A DNA stretch of 5,546 bases from Oscillospiraceae bacterium (GCA_017538775.1 JAFYIF010000070.1:1-5546), one strand, 5' to 3'; shown: positions 1-4,619, counted from the first letter of the stretch. The notes: generated from the letters alone by a model not told the origin. Program-made: numbers and translations.

Positions 1-77
1 GCCATGACGATCCGCGGCGGGCGGATCGGCTCCGCCGCATGGTTGCCCAGCCGGGCTTTCAGTTCCGTTAAGTCCAT
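1..77 (-). CDS. N-terminal 25 codons of an unidentified protein, cut by the window edge
   Basis: Reading leftward, an ATG at 77-75 opens a frame that stays open to the edge of the window. The visible protein begins MDLTELKARLG and continues with a Pro/Arg-rich stretch ending IRPPRIVM. A good ribosome binding site (GGGAGGGAAAGG, around 83-94 on this strand) precedes the ATG. The gene follows ruvX by only 25 bp on the same strand, so it is probably the third gene of the folC-ruvX transcript. The start, an amphipathic 'LxxLKARLG' helix followed by a basic Pro-rich segment, is loosely like the beginning of Nudix CoA-pyrophosphatase-type proteins. Too little is visible to assign a function, and I leave it unassigned. 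Confidence 0.6.
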   Translation of the reverse strand, partial: MDLTELKARLGNHAAEPIRPPRIVM

Positions 78-102
78 GTCGTTTCCTTTCCCTCCCCCGC
101 GT

Positions 103-516
103 TCAGCCCCCGCTCCGGGCCAGATAGCCCTCCAGCAGCAGCGTGGCCGCCACCGCGTCCACGGTTTTGCGGTGGGCTTTCATTTTGCGCCCGTTGGCGT
201 GGAGGATCGCGTGGGCCTCGATGCTGCTGCGCCGCTCGTCCCAGAGGACCGGCTCCAGCCCTGCGGCCTCCCGCAGCGCCGCGGCGAAACGCCGGGTCTT
301 CTCCGCCCGTGGCCCTTCGCTGCCGTCCATGTTCCGGGGCAGGCCCAGCACCAGCGTGTCCACTCCCCGGGCGCGGGCCTCCTCCGCGATGCGCACGGCG
401 GCCCGCCCCATGTTCCACTCGTTCAGGGTAAAGGCGTCCCCGCAGATCGTGCGCAGGGCGTCCGAGACCGCGATGCCGATGCGCTGGTCGCCGTAGTCGA
501 TGGCCATCACTCTCAT
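103..516 (-). CDS. ruvX: RuvX/YqgF family putative Holliday junction resolvase / pre-16S rRNA nuclease
   Basis: A 137-residue protein, the usual length for the YqgF/RuvX family (RNase H-like fold). Family members have been linked both to Holliday-junction resolution and, in E. coli, to maturation of the 16S rRNA 5' end. Visible motifs in order are the N-terminal strand AIDYGDQRIGIAVSD (residues 5-19, with acidic D7), the family signature GLPRNMDGSEGPRAEK (58-73), the WDERRSS block (92-98) and the C-terminal DAVAATLLLEGYL helix with acidic D120. The chosen ATG overlaps the folC stop as ATGA (513-516), so translation is probably coupled to folC. A second Met three residues in (before AIDYG) is a possible alternative start. 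The same frame is open for more than 100 codons upstream inside folC, but that extension is unlike the family and is a high-GC artefact. The family call is certain. Which of the two activities dominates cannot be told from sequence. Confidence 0.95.
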   Translation of the reverse strand: MRVMAIDYGDQRIGIAVSDALRTICGDAFTLNEWNMGRAAVRIAEEARARGVDTLVLGLPRNMDGSEGPRAEKTRRFAAALREAAGLEPVLWDERRSSIEAHAILHANGRKMKAHRKTVDAVAATLLLEGYLARSGG

Positions 517-1793
517 GTCGGTCCCTCCATGCCCAGCGCCGTCCGCAGCGTCCCGGCCAGATACAGCGAGCCGCAGGCCAGCACGCTGCCCTCCAGCCCC
601 GCCGCTTTCCGGGCGCGGTCTATCGCCTCCGCCGGGTCGGGGCACAGCAGCACCGGCTTGCCGTAGGGCCGCAGCAGCGCCCCCAGCTCCGCCGGAGGCA
701 GGGCGCGCTCGCTGTCCGGCGCGGTGCAGACCACCGTGTCCGCCAGGGGGGCCAGCTGGGCCAGGAAGCCCGGCACGTCCTTGTCCGCCAGCATCCCCAG
801 CAGCAGCACCTTCCGCCCGCCGGGGAAATAGTAGTCCCAGTTGGCCGCCAGCGCCGCCGCGCACTGGGGGTTGTGGCCCCCGTCGATGACGAAGAAGGGC
901 AGCCGGTCGGCCAGCTCCATGCGCCCCGGCCAGACCGTGGAAGCCAGCCCGGCCTCCAGCGCTTCATCCGAAATCTCCCAGCCCCGCTCCCGCAGCAGCT
1001 CCACGGCCTCCAGCACCACGGCGGCGTTGCGCTGCTGGTGGTCCCCCAGCAGGGGCAGGCGCAGGGGCGGGCCGTCGCAATAGCGGAAGACCTGGCCACC
1101 CCGCCCGTCGGAGAGGGTCTCCAGCTCGTCGAAGTCCGCCACCCGGAGGCTGGCGCCCACGGCGCGGCAGCGGGCGGCGATCAGGTCCTCCACCGCCTCG
1201 GACTCCGGCTGATACAGGGCCACGGCCCCGCCGGGCTTGATGATCCCGGCCTTCTCCGCCGCGATCTGCTCCACCGTGTCCCCCAGCACCGCCGTGTGGT
1301 CCAGGCCGATGTTCATGATGAGGGCGCAGTCCGGCACGCCGATCACGTTCGTGGCGTCGTAAGCGCCGCCCAGACCCACCTCCAGCACCGCGATCTCGCA
1401 GCCCGCCTCGGCGAAGACCAGAAAGGCGGCGGCGGTCATGGCGTCAAAGGCGGTCAGCGGCTGGGCGATGCGCGCCGCCGCGTCCCGGACCTGCTCCGAT
1501 GCCCGGATCAGCGCCTCGTCGGAGACGGGCTGTCCGTCCAGACGGATGCGCTCGGAGAAGTCCTGCAAATGCGGGGAGGTGTATAGCCCCGTGTGGAAGC
1601 CCGCGGCGCGGAGCACCCGCTCCAGCATGGCGCTGGCGCTGCCCTTCCCGTTGGTGCCCGCCACATGGACGCAGCGCAGCCCGGCCTGGGGGTCCCCCAG
1701 CGCGCACATCAGCGCCCGGATGGGTTCCAGGGAGTGGGGATGCCCCGGCCAGGGGCCGTATAGGAGAAACCGCTTCGCTTCCTCGCCCGTCAT
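513..1793 (-). CDS. folC: Folylpolyglutamate synthase / dihydrofolate synthase (Mur ligase family)
   Basis: A 426-residue cytoplasmic ATP-dependent ligase that adds glutamate to folates and, in bifunctional members, to dihydropteroate. The full Mur-ligase signature set is present: P-loop GTNGKGS (46-52), TSPHL (72-76), EVGLGGAYDATN (138-149), LDHTAVLGDT (164-173), the AEKAGIIK block (179-186) that holds the family's conserved lysine, LGDHQQRNA (249-257), WPGRME (288-293), DGGHNP (304-309), GMLADKD (333-339) and CGSLYLAG (407-414). The length is normal and nothing is missing. The ATG at 1793 is chosen because AAAGGCGG lies about 8 nt upstream and the protein then begins as FolC proteins do. 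The frame is open 44 codons further up, but that stretch runs through the folC promoter. It is the first gene of the leftward operon and its stop overlaps the ruvX start. Whether it has dihydrofolate synthase activity as well depends on whether folP and related genes exist elsewhere. Confidence 0.95.
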   Translation of the reverse strand: MTGEEAKRFLLYGPWPGHPHSLEPIRALMCALGDPQAGLRCVHVAGTNGKGSASAMLERVLRAAGFHTGLYTSPHLQDFSERIRLDGQPVSDEALIRASEQVRDAAARIAQPLTAFDAMTAAAFLVFAEAGCEIAVLEVGLGGAYDATNVIGVPDCALIMNIGLDHTAVLGDTVEQIAAEKAGIIKPGGAVALYQPESEAVEDLIAARCRAVGASLRVADFDELETLSDGRGGQVFRYCDGPPLRLPLLGDHQQRNAAVVLEAVELLRERGWEISDEALEAGLASTVWPGRMELADRLPFFVIDGGHNPQCAAALAANWDYYFPGGRKVLLLGMLADKDVPGFLAQLAPLADTVVCTAPDSERALPPAELGALLRPYGKPVLLCPDPAEAIDRARKAAGLEGSVLACGSLYLAGTLRTALGMEGPT

Positions 1794-1824
1794 CGGCAAC
1801 ACCGCCTTTTGAAAAGATATCCCC

Positions 1825-1853
1825 ACTATATCACCCCGCCGCGCCGTGCGCAA
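1825..1853 (-). promoter_or_regulatory. Probable sigma-A promoter for folC (extended -10)
   Basis: On the minus strand the -10 is TATAGT (1830-1825), preceded by TGA to give an extended TGnTATAGT element. A weak -35, TTGCGC (1853-1848), sits 17 bp upstream. Transcription would begin near 1818, leaving a leader of about 25 nt before the folC ATG at 1793. The extended -10 can compensate for the poor -35. It points away from the fumarase promoter, and the two -35 boxes are about 35 bp apart. Confidence 0.6.
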
Positions 1854-1888
1854 CTGCAAAGCGCGAATTTGCCCGCCGCTTCGCCGCG

Positions 1889-1917
1889 TTGACAGGCCAC
1901 ACCCCGGCGGGTATAAT
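1889..1917 (+). promoter_or_regulatory. Perfect-consensus sigma-A promoter for the fumarase operon
   Basis: TTGACA at 1889-1894 and TATAAT at 1912-1917, separated by exactly 17 bp, match the housekeeping consensus at all 12 positions. The downstream discriminator is GC-rich (GGCCCC), and transcription should start around A1924. The leader would then be only about 25 nt and contains just the ribosome binding site, leaving no room for a riboswitch or attenuator. Confidence 0.92.
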
Positions 1918-1931
1918 GGCCCCATGACGCG

Positions 1932-1940
1932 AAAAGGAGG
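1932..1940 (+). promoter_or_regulatory. Strong ribosome binding site that fixes the GTG start of the fumarase alpha gene
   Basis: AAAAGGAGG ends 8 nt before GTG 1949. ATG codons at 1924 and 1942 lie in another frame. The first falls at the predicted transcript start, and the second is only 1 nt from the AGGAGG, so GTG 1949 is the best start. Confidence 0.85.
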
Positions 1941-1948
1941 GATGGAGC

Positions 1949-2785
1949 GTGAGAGAACTGGACGCTGGGCGCATCACGGAGGCCGTGGCGCGGCTGTGCG
2001 TGGCGGCGAATCTGCGCCTGCCGGCGGATGTGACCGCGGCGGTGGAGGCGGCGCGGCGGGCGGAGGACTGGCCCGTGGCCTGCGATGTGCTGGACCGGAT
2101 TCTGGAAAACGACCAACTGGACAAGGGCCTGCCCATCTGTCAGGACACGGGGCTGGCCTGCGTGTTTCTGGAGATCGGGCAGGAGGTCCACATCCGGGGG
2201 GACCTGCGCGATGCGGTGGACGCGGGGGTCCGCCGGGGCTACCGCGAGGGCTATCTGCGCAAGAGCGCGGTGCGCGACCCGCTGCTGGATCGGGTGAACA
2301 CCGGGGACAACACCCCCGCCATGCTCTACACCGAGCTGGTGCCCGGAGACCGGGTGAAGCTCACCGTGGCCCCCAAGGGCTTCGGCAGCGAGAACATGAG
2401 CCGCATCGCCATGCTGCGCCCCTCCGACGGCGTGGCGGGCGTGAAGCGCTTCGTGCTGGAGACGGCGGAGGCCGCCGGGCCGAACCCCTGCCCGCCCATG
2501 GTGCTGGGCGTGGGCCTGGGGGGGACCTTCGACAAGTGCGCCCTGCTGGCCAAGCGGGCCCTGCTGCGGCCCCTGGACAGCCACCACCCCGACCCCCGCT
2601 ACGCCGCGCTGGAGGCGGAGCTGCTGGAGGCGGTGAACGCCCTGGGCATCGGGCCCCAGGGCTTCGGCGGTCGGGCCACGGCCCTGGCCGTGCTGATCGA
2701 GACCATGCCCACCCACATCGCCGGGCTGCCATGTGCGGTGAACGTCAACTGCCATGTGGCCCGGCATCAGACGGAGGTGCTGTGA
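1949..2785 (+). CDS. fumA: Class I fumarate hydratase (or related tartrate dehydratase) alpha subunit, Fe-S hydro-lyase
   Basis: A 278-residue protein matching the N-terminal half of class I fumarases, which interconvert fumarate and (S)-malate with an oxygen-sensitive [4Fe-4S] cluster. In the two-subunit form this chain carries the cluster. Three cysteines lie where the family's cluster ligands are expected: C64 in PICQDTG, C181 in NPCPP just before GVGLGGTFDK, and C268 in NVNCHVARH. The spacings of 117 and 87 residues are close to those of characterised class I enzymes. Other family blocks are NTGDNTPAMLYTELVPGD (117-134), APKGFGSEN (141-149) and GPQGFGGRATAL (235-246). It starts with GTG, has a strong ribosome binding site and a consensus promoter. 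Its TGA overlaps the beta ATG (TGATG). TtdA, the tartrate dehydratase alpha subunit, is so similar that substrate cannot be settled here. Fumarase is likelier given the absence of a ttdT/ttdR context. The symbol is by function, as E. coli FumA is a single fused chain. Confidence 0.92.
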   Translation: MRELDAGRITEAVARLCVAANLRLPADVTAAVEAARRAEDWPVACDVLDRILENDQLDKGLPICQDTGLACVFLEIGQEVHIRGDLRDAVDAGVRRGYREGYLRKSAVRDPLLDRVNTGDNTPAMLYTELVPGDRVKLTVAPKGFGSENMSRIAMLRPSDGVAGVKRFVLETAEAAGPNPCPPMVLGVGLGGTFDKCALLAKRALLRPLDSHHPDPRYAALEAELLEAVNALGIGPQGFGGRATALAVLIETMPTHIAGLPCAVNVNCHVARHQTEVL

Positions 2786-3360
2786 TGGAAGCGAAACGAG
2801 TGAGCGCGCCGCTGAGCCGGGAGGCGGCAGCCAGGCTGCGCTGCGGGGACGCGGTGCTGCTCTCCGGCACGGTCTACACCGCCCGGGACGCGGCGCACCG
2901 GCGCTTTCTGGACTGTCTGCGCCGGGGGGAGCCGCTGCCCTTCCCGGTGGAGAACGCGGTGCTGTTCTACGTCGGCCCCAGTCCGGCCCCGCCGGGACAT
3001 GTCGTCGGCTCGGCCGGACCCACCACCAGCTACCGCATGGACGCGGAGACCCCCGCCCTGCTGCGCCTGGGCCTCCGGGGCATGATCGGCAAGGGCCGCC
3101 GCAGCCCGGAGGTGATCGCCGCCATGCGCGAGGCCGGGGCGGTCTACTTCGGGGCCATCGGCGGCGCCGGGGCGCTGCTGTCCGCGTGCGTCCGCTCCGC
3201 CGAGCTGATCTGCTACCCCGACCTGGGCGCGGAGGCCGTCCGGCGGCTGGAGGTGGAGAATATGCCCCTGACCGTGGTGATCGACGCGGCGGGGAACGAC
3301 CTCTACGAGCTGGGCCGCAGCGCGTATCTGGCCCAGCGGGCGGAGGCGAACGGGAATTGA
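2785..3360 (+). CDS. fumB: Class I fumarate hydratase (or related hydro-lyase) beta subunit
   Basis: A 191-residue protein corresponding to the C-terminal domain of class I fumarases, the partner of the upstream Fe-S subunit. Recognisable blocks are CGDAVLLSGTVYTARDAAHRR (20-40), the substrate-side loop GSAGPTTSYRMD (75-86), GMIGKG (99-104), YFGAIGGAGALL (121-132) and the closing segment YPDLGAEAVRRLEVENMP (144-161), followed by VIDAAGNDLY. Length is typical for a free beta subunit. Its ATG overlaps the last base of the alpha stop (TGATG), and GGAGG at 2773-2777 sits 7 nt upstream, so the two subunits are almost certainly made together and in equal amounts. A hairpin terminator follows directly. 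TtdB is the main alternative identity. The symbol is positional, for the second chain of the enzyme. Confidence 0.92.
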   Translation: MEAKRVSAPLSREAAARLRCGDAVLLSGTVYTARDAAHRRFLDCLRRGEPLPFPVENAVLFYVGPSPAPPGHVVGSAGPTTSYRMDAETPALLRLGLRGMIGKGRRSPEVIAAMREAGAVYFGAIGGAGALLSACVRSAELICYPDLGAEAVRRLEVENMPLTVVIDAAGNDLYELGRSAYLAQRAEANGN

Positions 3361-3364
3361 GAAG

Positions 3365-3407
3365 AGAAAGGCAAATGTCCTTGGAAGATGGGCATTTGTC
3401 TTTCTTC
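3365..3407 (+). terminator. Hairpin terminator of the fumarase operon
   Basis: Arms 3366-3380 and 3390-3404 pair over 15 bp with two G-U wobbles (3371/3399 and 3378/3392) around a 9-nt loop, and 3365/3405 adds one more pair. The 3' arm and its flank are U-rich (TTTGTCTTTCTT, 3395-3406). The hairpin starts five bases after the fumB stop and is strikingly AT-rich for this genome. There is no uninterrupted U run, so efficiency is uncertain. Confidence 0.75.
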
Positions 3408-3430
3408 ATGCATTCGGGACCCGGCCCCCT

Positions 3431-3456
3431 GTAGGGAACGCCGTCCTCGGCGTTCC
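3431..3456 (+). repeat. REP-like GTAGGG hairpin, unit A
   Basis: A 26-nt unit beginning GTAG, followed by a perfect 9-bp stem (GGAACGCCG 3435-3443 with CGGCGTTCC 3448-3456) and a TCCT loop. It is 24/26 identical to unit C on the other strand, and the two differences form one compensated stem pair. Confidence 0.85.
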
Positions 3457-3460
3457 GCTT

Positions 3461-3486
3461 GTAGGGCGCGCCGACCCTGGCACGCC
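3461..3486 (+). repeat. REP-like GTAGGG hairpin, unit B
   Basis: The same 26-nt layout as unit A, four bases downstream and in the same orientation: GTAG, a 9-position stem and an ACCC loop. Stem positions 7/24 and 8/23 are C-G and G-C here instead of A-T and A-T, so pairing is kept. There is one C-A mismatch (9/22) and one G-T wobble (13/18). Identity to unit A is 18/26. Confidence 0.75.
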
Positions 3487-3511
3487 TGCGGCAATGCCCT
3501 CAACCATGCAA

Positions 3512-3570
3512 CACCCCCGGCGAATCCGCGTCCGTTTCCGCATGGGGCGGCTGCGAATGCGCCGGGGGTG
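3512..3570. repeat. Imperfect long hairpin built from the second repeat family
   Basis: Arms 3512-3529 and 3553-3570 are inverted copies matching at 16 of 18 positions around a 23-nt loop. Both arms contain versions of the GCGGATTCGCCGGGG core that recurs in the direct repeats at 3633-3647 and 3711-3725. The left arm with its flank (3515-3534, minus strand) also matches CGGAC plus that core, lacking only four intervening bases. Confidence 0.75.
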
Positions 3571-3597
3571 GGGGCGTTCCTCCGGGTACCGCTGCGC

Positions 3598-3623
3598 GGA
3601 ACGCTGAGGACAGCGTTCCCTAC
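3598..3623 (-). repeat. REP-like GTAGGG hairpin, unit C (inverted)
   Basis: Read on the minus strand from 3623 it begins GTAGGG, with a perfect 9-bp stem (3598-3606 with 3611-3619) and a TCCT loop in that orientation. Compared with unit A, stem pair 12/19 is T-A instead of C-G and everything else is identical. Confidence 0.85.
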
Positions 3624-3663
3624 CGGACGGGTGCGGATTCGCCGGGGCCTGGCGGCGGACCGG
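3618..3663 (+). repeat. 46-bp direct repeat, copy 1
   Basis: Starts with CCCTAC (the foot of hairpin C), then five variable bases, then a 35-bp segment (3629-3663) that matches copy 2 at 34 of 35 positions. Overall 42 of 46 positions agree with 3696-3741. Confidence 0.85.
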
Positions 3664-3675
3664 ACGGCTGCTGCG

Positions 3676-3701
3676 GGGCTGTCGGGGACGCCAGCCCCTA
3701 C
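3676..3701 (-). repeat. REP-like GTAGGG hairpin, unit D (inverted)
   Basis: Read on the minus strand from 3701 it begins GTAGGG. Eight of nine stem positions pair around a TCCC loop, with one G-A mismatch at 11/20. Pairs 7/24, 8/23 and 9/22 are G-C, C-G and T-A, all different from unit A yet still paired. The stem bases differ so much that simple sequence comparison alone would barely link it to unit A. Confidence 0.7.
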
Positions 3702-3741
3702 GGGCGGGGTGCGGATTCGCCGGGGCTTGGCGGCGGACCGG
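3696..3741 (+). repeat. 46-bp direct repeat, copy 2
   Basis: Starts with CCCTAC (the foot of hairpin D), five variable bases, then the 35-bp segment 3707-3741, which differs from copy 1 by a single C/T. Hairpin plus 46-bp tail thus behaves as a composite unit repeated with a 78-bp period. Confidence 0.85.
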
Positions 3742-3849
3742 CAGGCTTCCCTTTTTTGCCTTGCGCTCCCGCCTGTTTGCCCCGGCCCCCGCATAAGCCA
3801 CCCCCGACACGCAGATACTATTTCAAAATCCGCAAAGGGGGATCACAGC

Positions 3850-4482
3850 ATGTCGGAAGCGCAGAGCACGCAGGACTTGGGGACGGCCCGGGCCGGGGGT
3901 ATTCAGTGTGTGACGGTCATCGGGCAGGTGGAGGGGCACCAGCTTTTGCCGGACGATGTCAAGACCACGAAATACGAGCACATCATGCCCCTGCTGGCGG
4001 CCATTGAGGAGAGTCCGGAGGTGCGGGGGGTGCTGTTTCTGCTGAACACTGTGGGCGGGGACGTGGACGCGGGGCTGGGGCTGGCGGAACTGATCGCCGG
4101 GATGACCAAGCCCACGGCCTCGCTGATTTTGGGCGGGGGGCACTCCATCGGCGTGCCCCTGGCCGTGGCCGCCCGGCGGAGCTTCATCGCCCCCTCGGCG
4201 GCGGTGACGCTGCACCCGGTGCGTCTGAACGGGCTGGTCATCGGCGCTCCCCAGACCTACCGCTACCTCAGCCAGATCCAGGAGCGCATCGTGGGCTTCG
4301 TGACCGCCCACTCCAAGGTCTCCCGGGAGACGCTGCTGCGGGCGATGCTGGCCAAGGACGCCCTGGCCACGGACCTGGGCACGGTCCTGACCGGGCAGGA
4401 GGCGGTGAACTACGGCCTGATCGACAGCCTGGGCAGCCTCAAGGACGCGCTGCGCTGGCTCCACCAGGCGGCGGAGGGCTGA
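3850..4482 (+). CDS. tepA: TepA/ClpP-like serine peptidase (translocation-enhancing protein family)
   Basis: A 210-residue ClpP-fold protein of the TepA (B. subtilis YmfB) type. ClpP relatives use a Ser-His-Asp triad, and candidates are visible in the right order and at similar spacing: S99 in GGGHSIGVP, H122 in TLHPVRLNG and D175 in TDLGT. NTVGGDVDAGL (66-76) is the substrate-groove segment. KTTKYEHIMPLL (38-49) and VIGAPQTYRYL (130-140) are, from memory, TepA-like features that ordinary ClpP lacks. No signal peptide or membrane segment is seen, so the protein is cytoplasmic or peripheral. In Bacillus TepA was implicated in processing of pre-proteins or signal peptides during secretion; the exact substrate is unclear. 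The start is the ATG at 3850, with AAAGGGGG (3834-3841) 8 nt upstream. The frame is open much further up but only through repeat DNA. It lies upstream of uppP and a probable spoIIIE-type gene, matching the tepA-spoIIIE proximity of Bacillus. Confidence 0.9.
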   Translation: MSEAQSTQDLGTARAGGIQCVTVIGQVEGHQLLPDDVKTTKYEHIMPLLAAIEESPEVRGVLFLLNTVGGDVDAGLGLAELIAGMTKPTASLILGGGHSIGVPLAVAARRSFIAPSAAVTLHPVRLNGLVIGAPQTYRYLSQIQERIVGFVTAHSKVSRETLLRAMLAKDALATDLGTVLTGQEAVNYGLIDSLGSLKDALRWLHQAAEG

Positions 4483-4512
4483 GGGAAAGCGCGAATCCTG
4501 CCGACGTTGTGC

Positions 4513-4541
4513 TTGTACTTTTCGGAAAGCTATGGTAATAT
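4513..4541 (+). promoter_or_regulatory. Probable sigma-A promoter for uppP
   Basis: -35 TTGTAC (4513-4518), a 17-bp spacer, and -10 TAATAT (4536-4541) preceded by TGG, giving an extended TGn -10. Transcription would begin around 4548, leaving a leader of about 70 nt. It lies in a local AT-rich patch after the tepA stop. A TATACT at 4539-4544 is an overlapping alternative -10 with poorer spacing. Confidence 0.7.
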
Positions 4542-4561
4542 ACTCAGATGTATGATACCAT
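4532..4561. promoter_or_regulatory. 30-bp dyad over the uppP -10 and start point: candidate operator
   Basis: Arms 4532-4543 (ATGGTAATATAC) and 4550-4561 (GTATGATACCAT) are inverted repeats agreeing at 10 of 12 positions, with a 6-bp centre TCAGAT. The dyad covers the -10 and the predicted start, where a bound repressor would block polymerase. The regulator is unknown and no regulator gene lies in the window. Confidence 0.45.
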
Positions 4562-4571
4562 GTCGGGCCAT

Positions 4572-4591
4572 GCCCCCGCCGCTTTGGGGGC
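4572..4591 (+). promoter_or_regulatory. Small GC-rich hairpin in the uppP leader
   Basis: GCCCCC (4572-4577) pairs perfectly with GGGGGC (4586-4591) around an 8-nt loop, 12 nt before the uppP ribosome binding site. GCCGC/GCGGC (4578-4582/4590-4594) and TTCG/CGAA (4595-4598/4603-4606) are competing pairings, and the last touches the ribosome binding site. It has no U run, so it is not a terminator. A regulatory role is only a possibility. Confidence 0.3.
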
Positions 4592-4619
4592 GGCTTCGGC
4601 TCCGAAAGGGGACAGCGAT

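Larger units (their letters stand above)
3411..3849. other. Gene-free interval filled with repeats
   Basis: No reading frame here has both a credible start signal and protein-like composition. The frame of tepA is open across it, but only because repeat DNA rich in G and C lacks stops. The interval holds four GTAGGG hairpins (two per strand), one longer imperfect hairpin, and a 46-bp direct repeat with a 78-bp period, ending near 3741. The remaining 3742-3849 is a less repetitive leader for tepA with a T6 run at 3752-3757 and a ribosome binding site. I could not find a convincing promoter for tepA in it. TACTAT at 3816-3821 is a possible -10 without a matching -35. Confidence 0.75.

Noticed and set aside
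1794..1925. 44-residue N-terminal extension of FolC
   Set aside because: It would be read through the folC promoter itself. The ATG at 1793 has a ribosome binding site and matches the family start.
1846..3360. Single long open frame that could suggest one fused protein ending in the fumarase beta subunit
   Set aside because: Upstream of 2785 it runs out of frame through the alpha gene and gives low-complexity Gly/Arg-rich sequence. The alpha gene occupies another frame with clear motifs, so this is not a fusion.
1826..3409. Long open frame on the minus strand opposite both fumarase genes
   Set aside because: Its predicted protein is Arg/Pro/Gly/His-rich low-complexity sequence, it has no start signal, and it is exactly antisense to two well-recognised genes. 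Stop codons are rare in GC-rich DNA.
3431..3741. CRISPR array
   Set aside because: Repeat units differ in orientation and sequence, spacing is irregular, and there are no regular unique spacers or cas genes.
3719..3757. Second intrinsic terminator (GCCGG/CCGGC hairpin before a T6 run)
   Set aside because: The stem is only 5 bp with a 14-nt loop and the T run begins about 9 nt after it, too far for intrinsic termination.
3742..3833. Promoter for tepA
   Set aside because: TACTAT at 3816-3821 could be a -10, but no -35-like hexamer occurs at 16-18 bp, so I do not call it.
3388..3849. N-terminal extension of the TepA-like protein by about 150 residues
   Set aside because: The extension is translated repeat DNA; the ATG at 3850 has a well-placed ribosome binding site and gives a normal family N-terminus.
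4548..4619. 24-residue extension of UppP starting MYDTMSGH
   Set aside because: Its ATG coincides with the predicted transcript start and has no ribosome binding site; the residues are unlike UppP N-termini.
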